The notes under the pieces: model-generated
What the model was told of the DNA's origin: nothing
Seen by the model: the letters and a program-made list of their open reading frames with translations, nothing else
Database searches by the model: none
Made by a program: the position numbers and the translations under genes
Shown: piece by piece, positions 1-7,023 of the stretch
Position numbering within the stretch: position 1 is the first letter of the stretch
How the letters are laid out: each line of letters opens with the position of its first letter
NCBI GenBank assembly: GCA_937974825.1
Contig: CALJVD010000185.1
Coordinates: 1-11,010 of the forward strand
DNA: 11,010 nt
DNA from: an uncultured Oceanospirillaceae bacterium
Lineage (GTDB): Bacteria; Pseudomonadota; Gammaproteobacteria; Pseudomonadales; Oceanobacteraceae
Direction of reading: 5' to 3'

Positions 1-900
1 CATATTCATTTAACCGCCGAGCGTGTCACGGGCATTGTTAGCCGTGGTGGTTCTATTATGGCTAAGTGGTGCTTGGCGCATCACAAAGAAAGCTTTCTTT
101 ACACCCACTTTGAAGACATCTGCGAAATCATGAAAGCCTATGATATCTGCTTTTCTTTAGGTGACGGTTTACGCCCTGGCTCCATTGCCGATGCTAACGA
201 TGCCGCTCAATTTGCTGAGTTAGAAACCCTAGGCGAGCTAACAAAACTGGCGTGGAAACACGATGTTCAATGCTTTATTGAAGGGCCAGGGCATGTGCCT
301 ATGCACCTCATTAAAGAGAACATGGACAAGCAGCTCGAGGAATGCGGAGAAGCGCCTTTCTACACATTAGGGCCACTAACCACTGATATCGCCCCTGGGT
401 ATGACCACATTACATCGGGTATAGGTGCGGCATTAATCGGCTGGTATGGCTGCGCCATGCTCTGCTATGTAACCCCTAAAGAACACTTAGGGCTACCGAA
501 CAAAGAAGACGTAAAACAAGGACTGATTACTTATAAAATTGCTGCGCATGCGGCCGACTTAGCCAAAGGTATTCCCGGTGCGCAATTGCACGACGACGCT
601 ATGTCTAAGGCACGATTTGAGTTTCGTTGGTACGACCAGTTCCATCTAAGCCTAGACCCAGAAACCGCCATGGCCTATCACGACGAAGATATGCCTAAAG
701 AAAGCCATAAGCTAGCGCATTTCTGCTCTATGTGCGGGCCTAAATTTTGCTCGATGAAAATATCACAAGAAGTGCGTGATTACGCCAACCAAAAAGAAGG
801 TGAACTCACACCAGAGCAGGGCATGAAGCTCAAGGCAGAAGAGTTCAAAGCCCAAGGAAGTCAGTTATACAGAGAGGTAGAACATGCAGCTGAAAGTTAA
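1..900 (+). CDS. thiC: Phosphomethylpyrimidine synthase ThiC, C-terminal part (5' end outside window)
   Basis: ThiC is a cytoplasmic radical-SAM enzyme that converts aminoimidazole ribotide into HMP phosphate, the pyrimidine half of thiamine. The reading frame is open from base 1, so about 299 C-terminal residues are present and the start lies upstream. Visible ThiC hallmarks are RVTGIVSRGGSIMAKWC at the beginning, SLGDGLRPGSIADAND, EGPGHVPMH, TLGPLTTDIAPGYDHITSGIG and CYVTPKEHLGLPN. The C-terminal CSMCGPKFC motif (cysteine codons at 724, 733 and 748) has the CX2CX4C spacing of the noncanonical 4Fe-4S cluster. The gene is intact to its stop and overlaps thiS by 17 bases, implying translational coupling. 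A TPP riboswitch commonly precedes thiC, but that region is not in the window. Identification is near certain. Confidence 0.98.
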   Translation, partial: HIHLTAERVTGIVSRGGSIMAKWCLAHHKESFLYTHFEDICEIMKAYDICFSLGDGLRPGSIADANDAAQFAELETLGELTKLAWKHDVQCFIEGPGHVPMHLIKENMDKQLEECGEAPFYTLGPLTTDIAPGYDHITSGIGAALIGWYGCAMLCYVTPKEHLGLPNKEDVKQGLITYKIAAHAADLAKGIPGAQLHDDAMSKARFEFRWYDQFHLSLDPETAMAYHDEDMPKESHKLAHFCSMCGPKFCSMKISQEVRDYANQKEGELTPEQGMKLKAEEFKAQGSQLYREVEHAAES

Positions 901-1096
901 TGGCGAAACCAAAAACTTTGTACCGGCACCAGTCAATCTTGAGCAAGTGTTAGATACCTTAGGTTACTTACAAGAAGATGCGCCTCGTTTTGTTGTGGCA
1001 TACAACCAAACGTTGGTGAACCCCGATCAGTACCTAAAAACGACAGTCTACGAAGGTGATTCTGTCGATGTATTAAGCGTTATAACAGGTGGCTAG
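884..1096 (+). CDS. thiS: Sulfur carrier protein ThiS
   Basis: This 70-residue ubiquitin-fold protein carries sulfur, as a C-terminal thiocarboxylate, to the thiazole synthase ThiG. Its length fits the family (about 65-70 residues). It ends in the diagnostic Gly-Gly (VITGG) that is adenylated by ThiF and then thiocarboxylated. The N-terminal MQLKVNGETKNF is a typical ThiS first beta hairpin. The start at 884 lies inside the end of thiC and has an AGAGAGGT ribosome site just upstream. ThiF, which would activate it, is not encoded in this window, so it must lie upstream, lie elsewhere, or be replaced by a paralogue such as MoeB. Confidence 0.95.
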   Translation: MQLKVNGETKNFVPAPVNLEQVLDTLGYLQEDAPRFVVAYNQTLVNPDQYLKTTVYEGDSVDVLSVITGG

Positions 1097-1102
1097 AACA
1101 GG

Positions 1103-1126
1103 AGGTGGCCGTGGTGCCACCTTTTT
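1103..1126 (+). terminator. Terminator-like hairpin between thiS and thiG
   Basis: A 7-bp perfect stem, AGGTGGC (1103-1109) with GCCACCT (1116-1122), has a 6-base loop and is followed directly by a run of five T (1122-1126). It begins 6 bases after the thiS stop. It looks like a rho-independent terminator or attenuator within the thi cluster, and would lower thiG and thiDE expression relative to thiC and thiS. The 5' arm overlaps an AGGAGG Shine-Dalgarno-like sequence (1100-1105). The U tract is short, so read-through is likely. Confidence 0.55.
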
Positions 1127-1164
1127 ATGGTCTGTTTAAATAATAAACAACGAAAAAAATACTT

Positions 1165-1947
1165 ATGAAAGCATTAACAATCGCCGGTGAAGAAATACGC
1201 AGTCGTTTATGGCTAGGCAGTGGTTTATATGAAAGCCCAAAACAAATGAACGACACATTAAATAATGGTGCCCCTGGGTTTATTACTCTGTCCTTAAAAA
1301 AGCAAACCGTTGAAGAGCTTAAACAAGTTAAAGAAGAGCATAGCTTTTGGGAATACCTGCAACAGCAAGCACAGCATGGAGCTAAACTGTTGCCTAATAC
1401 AGCGGCCTGCTTTACTGCCAAAGAGGCCATTTTACAGTCACAATTATCACGAGAGCTGTTTCAAACAGATTGGATAAAACTGGAAGTAATAGGCGATAAA
1501 AGGAATTTACAGCCACATCCGACCGAAACCATTGACGCGGCTAAAGAGCTTATTGCTCAAGGTTTTAAAGTCTTACCCTATTGCACCGATGATCTGGTGT
1601 TATGCGAAACACTTCTGGCGCTAGGTTGCTCTGCTGTTATGCCATGGGCAGCGCCTATAGGCACTGGTTTAGGGCTGCTTAACCCGTATCAATTAGGGCA
1701 GCTTAGAAAGTACTTACCTGAAGCGGTCATAGTGATAGATGCAGGCATAGGCAAACCCTCAGATGCTATGGCTGCTATGGAAATGGGGTTTGATGCCGTG
1801 TTGCTTAATACTGCTTGTGCACGAGCACAGCAGCCAGAGTTGATGGCAACGGCCTTTAAACAAGCCGTTGAAGCAGGGCGATTAAGTTATACGGCAGGGA
1901 TTATGGCACGTCAGGAGCAAGCCCATCCTAGTACGGCAGTGTATTAG
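1165..1947 (+). CDS. thiG: Thiazole synthase ThiG
   Basis: ThiG is a TIM-barrel enzyme that forms thiazole phosphate from deoxyxylulose 5-phosphate, dehydroglycine and the sulfur of ThiS thiocarboxylate. It has 260 residues, as expected. Family signatures are LTIAGEEIRSRLWLGSGLY at the N-terminus, WIKLEV with the Schiff-base lysine at about residue 105, LPYCTDDLVL, AVMPWAAPIGTGLGLLNPY, VIDAGIGKPSDAMAAMEMG and AVLLNTA near the C-terminus. It resembles the E. coli-type branch more than the Bacillus type. An in-frame stop at 1141 makes the ATG at 1165 the first possible ATG. Its ribosome site is poor (an A-rich stretch only), while the next gene has a perfect one. Neither ThiH nor ThiO, which supply dehydroglycine, is in the window. 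Confidence 0.96.
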   Translation: MKALTIAGEEIRSRLWLGSGLYESPKQMNDTLNNGAPGFITLSLKKQTVEELKQVKEEHSFWEYLQQQAQHGAKLLPNTAACFTAKEAILQSQLSRELFQTDWIKLEVIGDKRNLQPHPTETIDAAKELIAQGFKVLPYCTDDLVLCETLLALGCSAVMPWAAPIGTGLGLLNPYQLGQLRKYLPEAVIVIDAGIGKPSDAMAAMEMGFDAVLLNTACARAQQPELMATAFKQAVEAGRLSYTAGIMARQEQAHPSTAVY

Positions 1948-1956
1948 GAGGCAGTT

Positions 1957-3477
1957 ATGTCGACACTAAGAAATAAAATATGGACGGTTACCGCGACTGA
2001 TTCCAGTGGCGGAGCAGGTGCCTTTGCCGATATTAAAGTCGCACACACTTTAGGGTGTGATTGTGGAGTCATTGTAATTGCTCTAACGGCACAAAATAGC
2101 CTTGGGGTGCAGGCAGTTCAGCCGATAACTCTTAACGATATACAAGCCCAATGGCATGCGCTAGAACAAGACGGTTGGCCCGAGGTTATTCGTTTGGGCT
2201 GGTTACCAGCTCAGGTAGATATTTTAGAGTGGCTGGTGGCTAAGTTGCAGGAATACTCAGGTATCGTTATCTGGGATCCAGTACTCTCTGCTTCACAGGG
2301 CAGTGCCCTAAGCCAAGATTGGCAAGAGCCCACGCTAAAACGATTACAGATTCAGTTATTACAGCGAGCCGATTTAATAACGCCCAATATAAAAGAAGCG
2401 CGAACCTTAGCCAATCTAGCAGACAGCGCCAGTGCGAAAGACTGTGCACAGAGTCTGGCGAGTCAGGGTGCACGCCATTTGTTGGTTACTGGTGAGCAGG
2501 TCGATGATGGGTATATAGACGATCTGTTTTTGTTTTCTCATCAATCAAAAGCGGGACAAGAAGAGCTACCAGGAGACTCTTTGGCAACGATGTTTACCTT
2601 AAGAAAGCCAGCACTTGATGCACAAGCACACGGAACAGGTTGTCATCTCGCTGCCAGTGTCGCCTGCTTATTAGCTAAGAAACACAGCCTATACGATGCT
2701 ATTACTCAGGCTGTTGGTGCTACTACTGTGGCACTAAAAAATGCCAGTTTGGGTAGCAAAGGCGTAGGCAATGCTTGGGCCAGTCATTATGTACATGCCA
2801 AAACAGAAGACTGGCCATTAGTATACGCTGAACCAAAACTAGAAGGTGGCTTTGCCTCGCTTGATGGTCCTTTAGGTTTGTATGGATTGGTCGACAACCT
2901 AGCGCATTTACAAAGACTGTTGGAGTTAGGCATTAATACCCTTCAATGGCGGGTTAAAGCCCCAAGCGCAGGGTATATTAAAGATACCCAACAAGCGATT
3001 GCGCTCTGTAACGCAGCGAATGTTCCGTTGTTTATTAATGACGATTGGAAACTGGCAATTAAACTCAACGCCTATGGCGTGCATTTAGGTCAAGAAGATC
3101 TAGCGCTTGCCGATTTACCGGCTATTCAAGCAGCAGGGCTGCGCTTAGGCATAAGTACGCATGGCGACTGGGAGCTAGCACGCGCAAGGGCATTGCAGCC
3201 TTCCTATATTGCCATTGGTCCAATTTATAAGCCTTTGTCTAAGGAGCTTAAATACGCACCTCAAGGCTTAAAAAAACTAGCACGCTTTGTTTCTTGTTTT
3301 CCTGATACGCAATTTACCTGCATAGGTGGTATTACCCAAGAAAATGCTCACAGGGTGTGGGCTACTGGAGTGCAGTCGATAGCGATAGTCACCGATTTAG
3401 CCAATGATGAAGGTTTAGAAGAGCGTATTCAGAAACTTAGAGCGATATCCTCAGAAAATACGCTTGAAATTCTATAA
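1957..3477 (+). CDS. thiDE: Fused HMP/HMP-phosphate kinase - thiamine phosphate synthase (ThiDE)
   Basis: This 506-residue bifunctional cytoplasmic enzyme phosphorylates HMP and HMP-P (ThiD part, about residues 1-280) and joins HMP-PP to thiazole phosphate to give thiamine phosphate (ThiE part, about 300-495). ThiD marks are TDSSGGAGAFADIK (14-27), ALTAQNSLGVQ, ITPNIKEA (141-148) and the C-terminal HGTGC with Cys229. ThiE marks are QWRVK (330-334), FINDD (359-363), GVHLGQEDL, GISTH (398-402), the SK pair in GPIYKPLSKE, YAPQGL and CIGGIT. The residues I expect for diphosphate and magnesium binding are present, so both halves look active. A perfect AGGAGG (1946-1951) overlaps the thiG stop and lies 5 bases before the ATG. 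The last codons overlap a predicted heat-shock -35 box for htpG. Confidence 0.94.
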   Translation: MSTLRNKIWTVTATDSSGGAGAFADIKVAHTLGCDCGVIVIALTAQNSLGVQAVQPITLNDIQAQWHALEQDGWPEVIRLGWLPAQVDILEWLVAKLQEYSGIVIWDPVLSASQGSALSQDWQEPTLKRLQIQLLQRADLITPNIKEARTLANLADSASAKDCAQSLASQGARHLLVTGEQVDDGYIDDLFLFSHQSKAGQEELPGDSLATMFTLRKPALDAQAHGTGCHLAASVACLLAKKHSLYDAITQAVGATTVALKNASLGSKGVGNAWASHYVHAKTEDWPLVYAEPKLEGGFASLDGPLGLYGLVDNLAHLQRLLELGINTLQWRVKAPSAGYIKDTQQAIALCNAANVPLFINDDWKLAIKLNAYGVHLGQEDLALADLPAIQAAGLRLGISTHGDWELARARALQPSYIAIGPIYKPLSKELKYAPQGLKKLARFVSCFPDTQFTCIGGITQENAHRVWATGVQSIAIVTDLANDEGLEERIQKLRAISSENTLEIL

Positions 3478-3491
3478 ATGCCCCCCATAAA
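3463..3491 (+). promoter_or_regulatory. Putative sigma-32 (RpoH) heat-shock promoter of htpG
   Basis: CTTGAA at 3463-3468 is followed by A and, after 14 bases in total, by CCCCATAAA at 3483-3491. The E. coli RpoH consensus is CTTGAAA and CCCCATNTA with about 13-15 bases between, so only one defined -10 position differs. The -35 box lies within the final thiDE codons and the -10 box just after its stop. Transcription would begin near 3498, giving a leader of about 45 bases before the htpG ATG at 3544. htpG is a classical RpoH target, which supports the assignment. Confidence 0.85.
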
Positions 3492-3543
3492 TACAGCATC
3501 AACCTACTTTAACAAATACACATATTATAAAAGGGAGTGCGGT

Positions 3544-5442
3544 ATGACTGCTGCCAAAGAAACTTTAGGCTTTAAAACCGAAGTTAAGCAATTATTGCAT
3601 CTAATGATTCACTCTTTGTATTCGAACAAAGAAATTTTCTTGCGTGAGCTTATTTCAAACGCTTCTGATGCATGCGACAAGTTACGCTTTGAAGCCTTAC
3701 AAAACGATGACCTATACGAAGGTAACAGCGATTTAAGCATTCACGTTGATTTTGATAAAGACGCAGGCACCTTAACCATCGAAGACAATGGTATTGGTAT
3801 GAACCGCGACGACGTGGTGAACCACTTAGGTACCATTGCAAAATCAGGTACCGCTGAGTTTTTAAGTAAGTTAAGTGGCGACCAGAAAAAAGATTCGCAA
3901 CTGATTGGTCAGTTTGGTGTTGGTTTCTATTCAGCCTTTATTGTTGCCGATAAAGTAACGGTTGAAACTCGCAAGGCGGGTGAAACTGCAGATCAAGCTG
4001 TACGTTGGGAGTCGGCAGGTGAAGGTGATTTCACTTTAGAAAATATTGAAAAAGCCGAACGCGGAACCCGTATTATCTTGCACTTAAAAGAGGAAGATAA
4101 AGAATTTGCAGACAGCTTCCGTTTACGCACTTTAATTAAAAAATACTCAGACCACATTGCGACCCCTGTTTTCTTACCTCAAGAAACAGACGCCGAAGAT
4201 GCAGATAAAGCAGAGAAGAAAATCCCTGAAGCAGTTAACCAAGCGAAAGCTCTCTGGACGCGCAGCAAGTCAGAAATTTCTGATGAAGAATATAACGAGT
4301 TTTATAAGCACGTTTCTCACGATTGGAACGATCCTCTACTGTGGGCTCACAACAAGGTTGAAGGTAATCTAGACTACACCAGCTTGTTATATATTCCTTC
4401 GAAAGCACCTTTTGATATTTGGAATCGCGATGCCATTCGAGGCCTAAAACTGTACGTGCAGCGCGTCTTTATTATGGACGATGCAGAACAGTTCCTACCG
4501 TTATACCTACGTTTTGTTAAAGGTGTATTAGACTCAAACGATTTATCACTGAACGTATCACGTGAAATTCTTCAGCAAGACAAGCAAGTAACGACTATGC
4601 GTACTGCATTAGTGAAACGTGTGTTAGACAGCCTTACTAAACTGGCTAAAAACGATGCTGAGAAGTACCAAACATTCTGGGATGAGTTCGGCAGCATTCT
4701 TAAAGAAGGCCCAGCAGAAGACTTCGCTAACCGTGAAAAAATTGCCAAGTTATTCCGCTTTGCGACCACTAAGAGTGAGGGTGAAACACAGAATGTTAGC
4801 TTGACCGATTACGTTGCTAGAATGCGTGAAGGTCAGAAAAAGATTTACTACATCACTGGTGAAAACTATGCCGCGGTCGCTTCAAGCCCGCACTTAGAAT
4901 ATTTCCGCAGTAAAGGTGTAGAAGTTCTATTACTGAGCGATCGTGTGGATGAGTGGATGGTCGGCCACCTAACTGAGTTTGATGGCAAGCTATTCCAAGA
5001 CATTACTAAAGGTGAATTGGATTTAGACGATTTAGCCGACAGTGCTGAAAAAGAGAAGCAAAAAGAGCTGGAAGAAACGCATCAGTCACTGGTTGAGCGT
5101 GTTGAAAAAGCATTAGAAGGCAAAGTGAAAAAGGTACGTGTTACGTCAAGACTGACCGAATCACCGGCATGTCTAGTGGTTGGCCAGTATGACATGGGCG
5201 GACACATGCGTCGTCTTATGGAAGCGGCAGGTCAGCCTCTACCAGAAGCCGATGTTACGCTTGAGATTAACCCAACGCACTTGTTAATCGAACGCTTGAA
5301 CTCTGAACAAAGCGAAGACCGTTTTGCAGAGTTGGTGGAGCTTATCCATGCTCAGGCTCAATTGGCTGAAGGCAGTCAGTTGGAAGATCCGGCACAATAT
5401 GTGCAGAGACTGAACAAGCTGTTATTAGAACTATTGAACTAA
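3544..5442 (+). CDS. htpG: Molecular chaperone HtpG (bacterial Hsp90)
   Basis: HtpG is a cytosolic dimeric ATP-dependent chaperone that remodels client proteins together with DnaK. It has 632 residues, against about 624 in E. coli. The N-terminal GHKL ATPase shows FLRELISNASDACDKLRF (catalytic Glu35), the ATP-binding DNGIGM (Asp81), GTIAKSGT and the lid-region IGQFGVGFYSAF (121-132), then GTRIILHLK. The middle domain contains the conserved region around SLNVSREILQQD, and the C-terminal domain is complete. I chose the ATG at 3544 because AAGGGAG (3531-3537) lies 6 bases upstream and MTAAKETLGFKTEVKQLL aligns with family N-termini. An in-frame ATG at 3478 falls inside the promoter and has no ribosome site. 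Heat-shock control is predicted from the upstream promoter, and a hairpin terminator follows. Confidence 0.98.
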   Translation: MTAAKETLGFKTEVKQLLHLMIHSLYSNKEIFLRELISNASDACDKLRFEALQNDDLYEGNSDLSIHVDFDKDAGTLTIEDNGIGMNRDDVVNHLGTIAKSGTAEFLSKLSGDQKKDSQLIGQFGVGFYSAFIVADKVTVETRKAGETADQAVRWESAGEGDFTLENIEKAERGTRIILHLKEEDKEFADSFRLRTLIKKYSDHIATPVFLPQETDAEDADKAEKKIPEAVNQAKALWTRSKSEISDEEYNEFYKHVSHDWNDPLLWAHNKVEGNLDYTSLLYIPSKAPFDIWNRDAIRGLKLYVQRVFIMDDAEQFLPLYLRFVKGVLDSNDLSLNVSREILQQDKQVTTMRTALVKRVLDSLTKLAKNDAEKYQTFWDEFGSILKEGPAEDFANREKIAKLFRFATTKSEGETQNVSLTDYVARMREGQKKIYYITGENYAAVASSPHLEYFRSKGVEVLLLSDRVDEWMVGHLTEFDGKLFQDITKGELDLDDLADSAEKEKQKELEETHQSLVERVEKALEGKVKKVRVTSRLTESPACLVVGQYDMGGHMRRLMEAAGQPLPEADVTLEINPTHLLIERLNSEQSEDRFAELVELIHAQAQLAEGSQLEDPAQYVQRLNKLLLELLN

Positions 5443-5462
5443 TAATTGCTTGAAAATAGTAA

Positions 5463-5506
5463 AGCGCGGCGGTTGGGGTTTTCACTTCAGCCGCCGCGCT
5501 GTTATT
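5463..5506 (+). terminator. Rho-independent-type terminator of htpG
   Basis: A perfect 10-bp GC-rich stem, AGCGCGGCGG (5463-5472) with CCGCCGCGCT (5491-5500), can extend inward by about four more pairs, two of them G-U. It begins 20 bases after the htpG stop. The downstream tail GTTATT is only moderately T-rich, and the upstream flank is A-rich, so weak function in the reverse direction is also possible. It separates htpG from the exported barrel gene. Confidence 0.75.
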
Positions 5507-5554
5507 ATGCGCCACTTAAATTGGCTTTTAGTTTGCCCAAGGGTTGGAAAACAC

Positions 5555-6133
5555 ATGTTTCGTTTTATTAAAAAATCAGCGCTAGTTCTAACAACCATGG
5601 CTATGGCAATCCCTGCTGCTAATGCTGGTGGTTCGGTTGACCTTAGTCTTTCAAACAAATCATTCCGTGCAGGTTATGGTGCAACAGCGGCACAATCCGG
5701 TGTTCATTTTGATGCCGCATGGCTTCATCATGAAGATGAAGGCAACATGGCAGAACTGGGTTTTCATGTAGTCGAAGCACGCCCATCATCACGTAATACC
5801 TATATTGGTATTGGTGCAAAACTGCATGTTGGTCGTTTAGATGAAATTAAAGAAAACGTTGGCGCAGTAGGTGTGGGCGGTTTTTTCCGTTATAGCCTAC
5901 CGGTTAATCCTGCTGTTGGTGTGGCTGGTTATGCATACTATGCACCTTCAGTGTTATCTTTCTCTGACACAGAAAACATGATTAATACCGACTTACGTAT
6001 TCAATACAGCGTAATCCCAAGCGCTCGTGTATTTGCCGGTTATCGTTACGTTGGTACAAAAATGGAAGACAGCGGTTCTAAACGCTATAAGCTTGGCAGT
6101 GGTCTGCACTTAGGTTTAACCATCGACTTCTAA
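5555..6133 (+). CDS. YfaZ-like outer-membrane beta-barrel protein
   Basis: This 192-residue exported protein has a clear signal peptide: MFRFIKK, a hydrophobic core, then AANA with predicted cleavage after residue 24. The mature part shows alternating short strands rich in Gly and aromatic residues (SFRAGYGAT, NTYIGIGAKLHVG, VGVAGYAYYAPS, ARVFAGYRYVGTKM, GLHLGLTIDF) and ends in Phe. This is the signature of a small outer-membrane barrel assembled by BamA. Its overall pattern, including SLSNKSFRAGY near the mature N-terminus and the APSVLSF segment, fits the YfaZ family, whose function is not established. I chose the ATG at 5555, with AAGGG about 11 bases upstream. A longer frame from 5450 would translate through the htpG terminator and bury the signal peptide. 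No clear promoter is seen; TATTAT at 5503-5508 is a possible -10 box. Confidence 0.82.
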   Translation: MFRFIKKSALVLTTMAMAIPAANAGGSVDLSLSNKSFRAGYGATAAQSGVHFDAAWLHHEDEGNMAELGFHVVEARPSSRNTYIGIGAKLHVGRLDEIKENVGAVGVGGFFRYSLPVNPAVGVAGYAYYAPSVLSFSDTENMINTDLRIQYSVIPSARVFAGYRYVGTKMEDSGSKRYKLGSGLHLGLTIDF

Positions 6134-6212
6134 TATAGCGTCAGTTTAATCAGACAGAGTTCTATTAAGTCGTTTCTTATGACGAACTGTTCTGTATCTG
6201 CTTAAGCTATAT
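6133..6212. repeat. Nested imperfect inverted repeats downstream of the barrel gene
   Basis: ATATAGC (6133-6139) is complementary to GCTATAT (6206-6212). Inside these lie CAGA (6151-6154) with TCTG (6191-6194) and AGTTC (6158-6162) with GAACT (6184-6188). An alternative inner hairpin, AGTCGTT (6168-6174) with GACGAACT (6181-6188, one bulged A), excludes the AGTTC pairing. No T run follows. It could be a structured 3' untranslated end or a weak terminator; the individual stems are modest and chance is not excluded. Confidence 0.35.
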
Positions 6213-6223
6213 ATCTTCTAATG

Positions 6224-6232
6224 TGCTATAGT
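6224..6232 (+). promoter_or_regulatory. Extended -10 promoter for the 83-residue gene
   Basis: TGCTATAGT contains a TGN extension directly before TATAGT, which matches five of six bases of the sigma-70 -10 consensus. No good -35 box is seen 16-18 bases upstream, as is usual for extended -10 promoters. Transcription would start near 6239, about 20 bases before the ATG at 6259. Confidence 0.5.
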
Positions 6233-6258
6233 CGCCCACCTTATTTTGTGAGGCAGCT

Positions 6259-6510
6259 ATGGCACATTTTTTTGAAATAGTAGAGTTATCAAATGGCGAT
6301 GTGATTTTACGTCGCACCGATGATTTAGACGATGAAGCGTTGGTTTCTGTCCGCTTCTCTGAACAGGCTAAAGCAGGTCTTCAAGCTCATCACTTAGAAA
6401 TTGCACGAGTGATGCTAGAGGCAGGTGTTCGTAAAGTAGGGGAGTTGTCGGGCTTAGAAGTTGAGCGCGAGGATTTTGATACCCCAGAGCATGACGCCCA
6501 ACTTCATTAA
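6259..6510 (+). CDS. Conserved hypothetical protein (83 residues)
   Basis: This is a small soluble acidic protein with no signal peptide or membrane segment. It starts MAHFFEIVELSNGDVILRR, continues with a central VRFSEQAKAGL and a helical EIARVMLEAGVRKVGEL, and ends in an acidic tail. A similar small protein lies near sulA and lexA in pseudomonads, from memory, so it appears to be a conserved neighbour of the SOS genes. Its function is unknown and I do not assign one. GTGAGG (6248-6253) lies 5 bases before the ATG and an extended -10 promoter lies just upstream. Its stop is only 3 bases from the stop of the convergent sulA gene, with no terminator between, so the two transcripts probably overlap. 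Confidence 0.85.
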   Translation: MAHFFEIVELSNGDVILRRTDDLDDEALVSVRFSEQAKAGLQAHHLEIARVMLEAGVRKVGELSGLEVEREDFDTPEHDAQLH

Positions 6511-6513
6511 CGC

Positions 6514-6999
6514 TTAAATGCGGTGCGCTAGAATGATGTGTGTACCGCTTTTTATCGCTTCTTCTTGCAGTAAATCTCTATCTTCGTTACTTAGCTCACC
6601 TTGCCATTCAATAATCATATGGCTGTTCGCCGCGTTAAGAATTCTTGAACACAAGGTTTTTTGTGTGTCTGCACAAGTATCTAAATGGATAATGGGTGCT
6701 TTTTCTAAGCCCATTTTCGTTAGCCAAGTTTTGTTAATAGTACGGTTAGGACTAAGCCACATTAGCCAGCGGGTGTGAGTGTCGCACTGAGCCAGTAATG
6801 GCAGCATTTGGACAGGATGAATTGTACTGTTCTCACTCAGTATCATTTCTGTCAGGCTACCAGTACCAATGGCCTCGGAAGGTTTTCTATTCGGTAGTTC
6901 AGCTACCGGCGCAATGGCTTTTTTAGTAGTAACGGCCTGTAATACAGGTGGGGTACTGATTACGTCATGCGCTGATACATCTAAGGCTAATTGTTGCAT
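6514..6999 (-). CDS. sulA: SOS cell division inhibitor SulA
   Basis: SulA is a cytoplasmic SOS protein that binds FtsZ and blocks septum formation during DNA damage. This copy has 161 residues (169 in E. coli). After a variable N-terminal 45 residues, the family core follows: GSLTEMILSE (47-56), MLPLLAQ (65-71), RWLMWLSP (77-84), TWLTKMGL, then RILNAANSHMIIEWQGELS (119-137) and a C-terminal strand IILAHRI. These align by eye with E. coli and Pseudomonas SulA. It lies 24 bases downstream of lexA on the same strand and has an AGGAG ribosome site before its ATG. It has no LexA box of its own, so SOS control should come from the lexA promoter. Lon degradation of SulA is known in E. coli and was not assessed here. 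Confidence 0.9.
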   Translation of the reverse strand: MQQLALDVSAHDVISTPPVLQAVTTKKAIAPVAELPNRKPSEAIGTGSLTEMILSENSTIHPVQMLPLLAQCDTHTRWLMWLSPNRTINKTWLTKMGLEKAPIIHLDTCADTQKTLCSRILNAANSHMIIEWQGELSNEDRDLLQEEAIKSGTHIILAHRI

Positions 7000-7023
7000 A
7001 GTCCTGCTCCTATATTGACTGGC

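Noticed and set aside
1134..1148. Small palindrome GTTTA-AATAA-TAAAC before thiG
   Set aside because: Only five A/T-rich pairs; expected by chance in this AT-rich spacer and no clear role.
1125..1430. Minus-strand open frame of 101 residues opposite thiG
   Set aside because: Cysteine- and serine-rich low-complexity translation, fully antisense to a clear thiG and with no family resemblance.
3478..3543. Earlier in-frame ATG for htpG at 3478
   Set aside because: It lies within the predicted sigma-32 promoter, adds 22 residues not found in the family, and lacks a ribosome site. AAGGGAG before 3544 decides the start.
5449..5455. CTTGAAA just after the htpG stop as a second heat-shock -35 box
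   Set aside because: No CCCCAT-like -10 follows at the right distance; the terminator stem occupies that position.
5450..5554. In-frame N-terminal extension of the barrel protein starting at 5450
   Set aside because: It reads through the htpG terminator hairpin, places 35 residues in front of a complete signal peptide and has no good ribosome site. The ATG at 5555 is far better.
6191..6206. CTGTATCTGCTTAAG-like sequence as a LexA box for the 83-residue gene
   Set aside because: The second half-site does not match ACAG, so this is not a credible LexA box.
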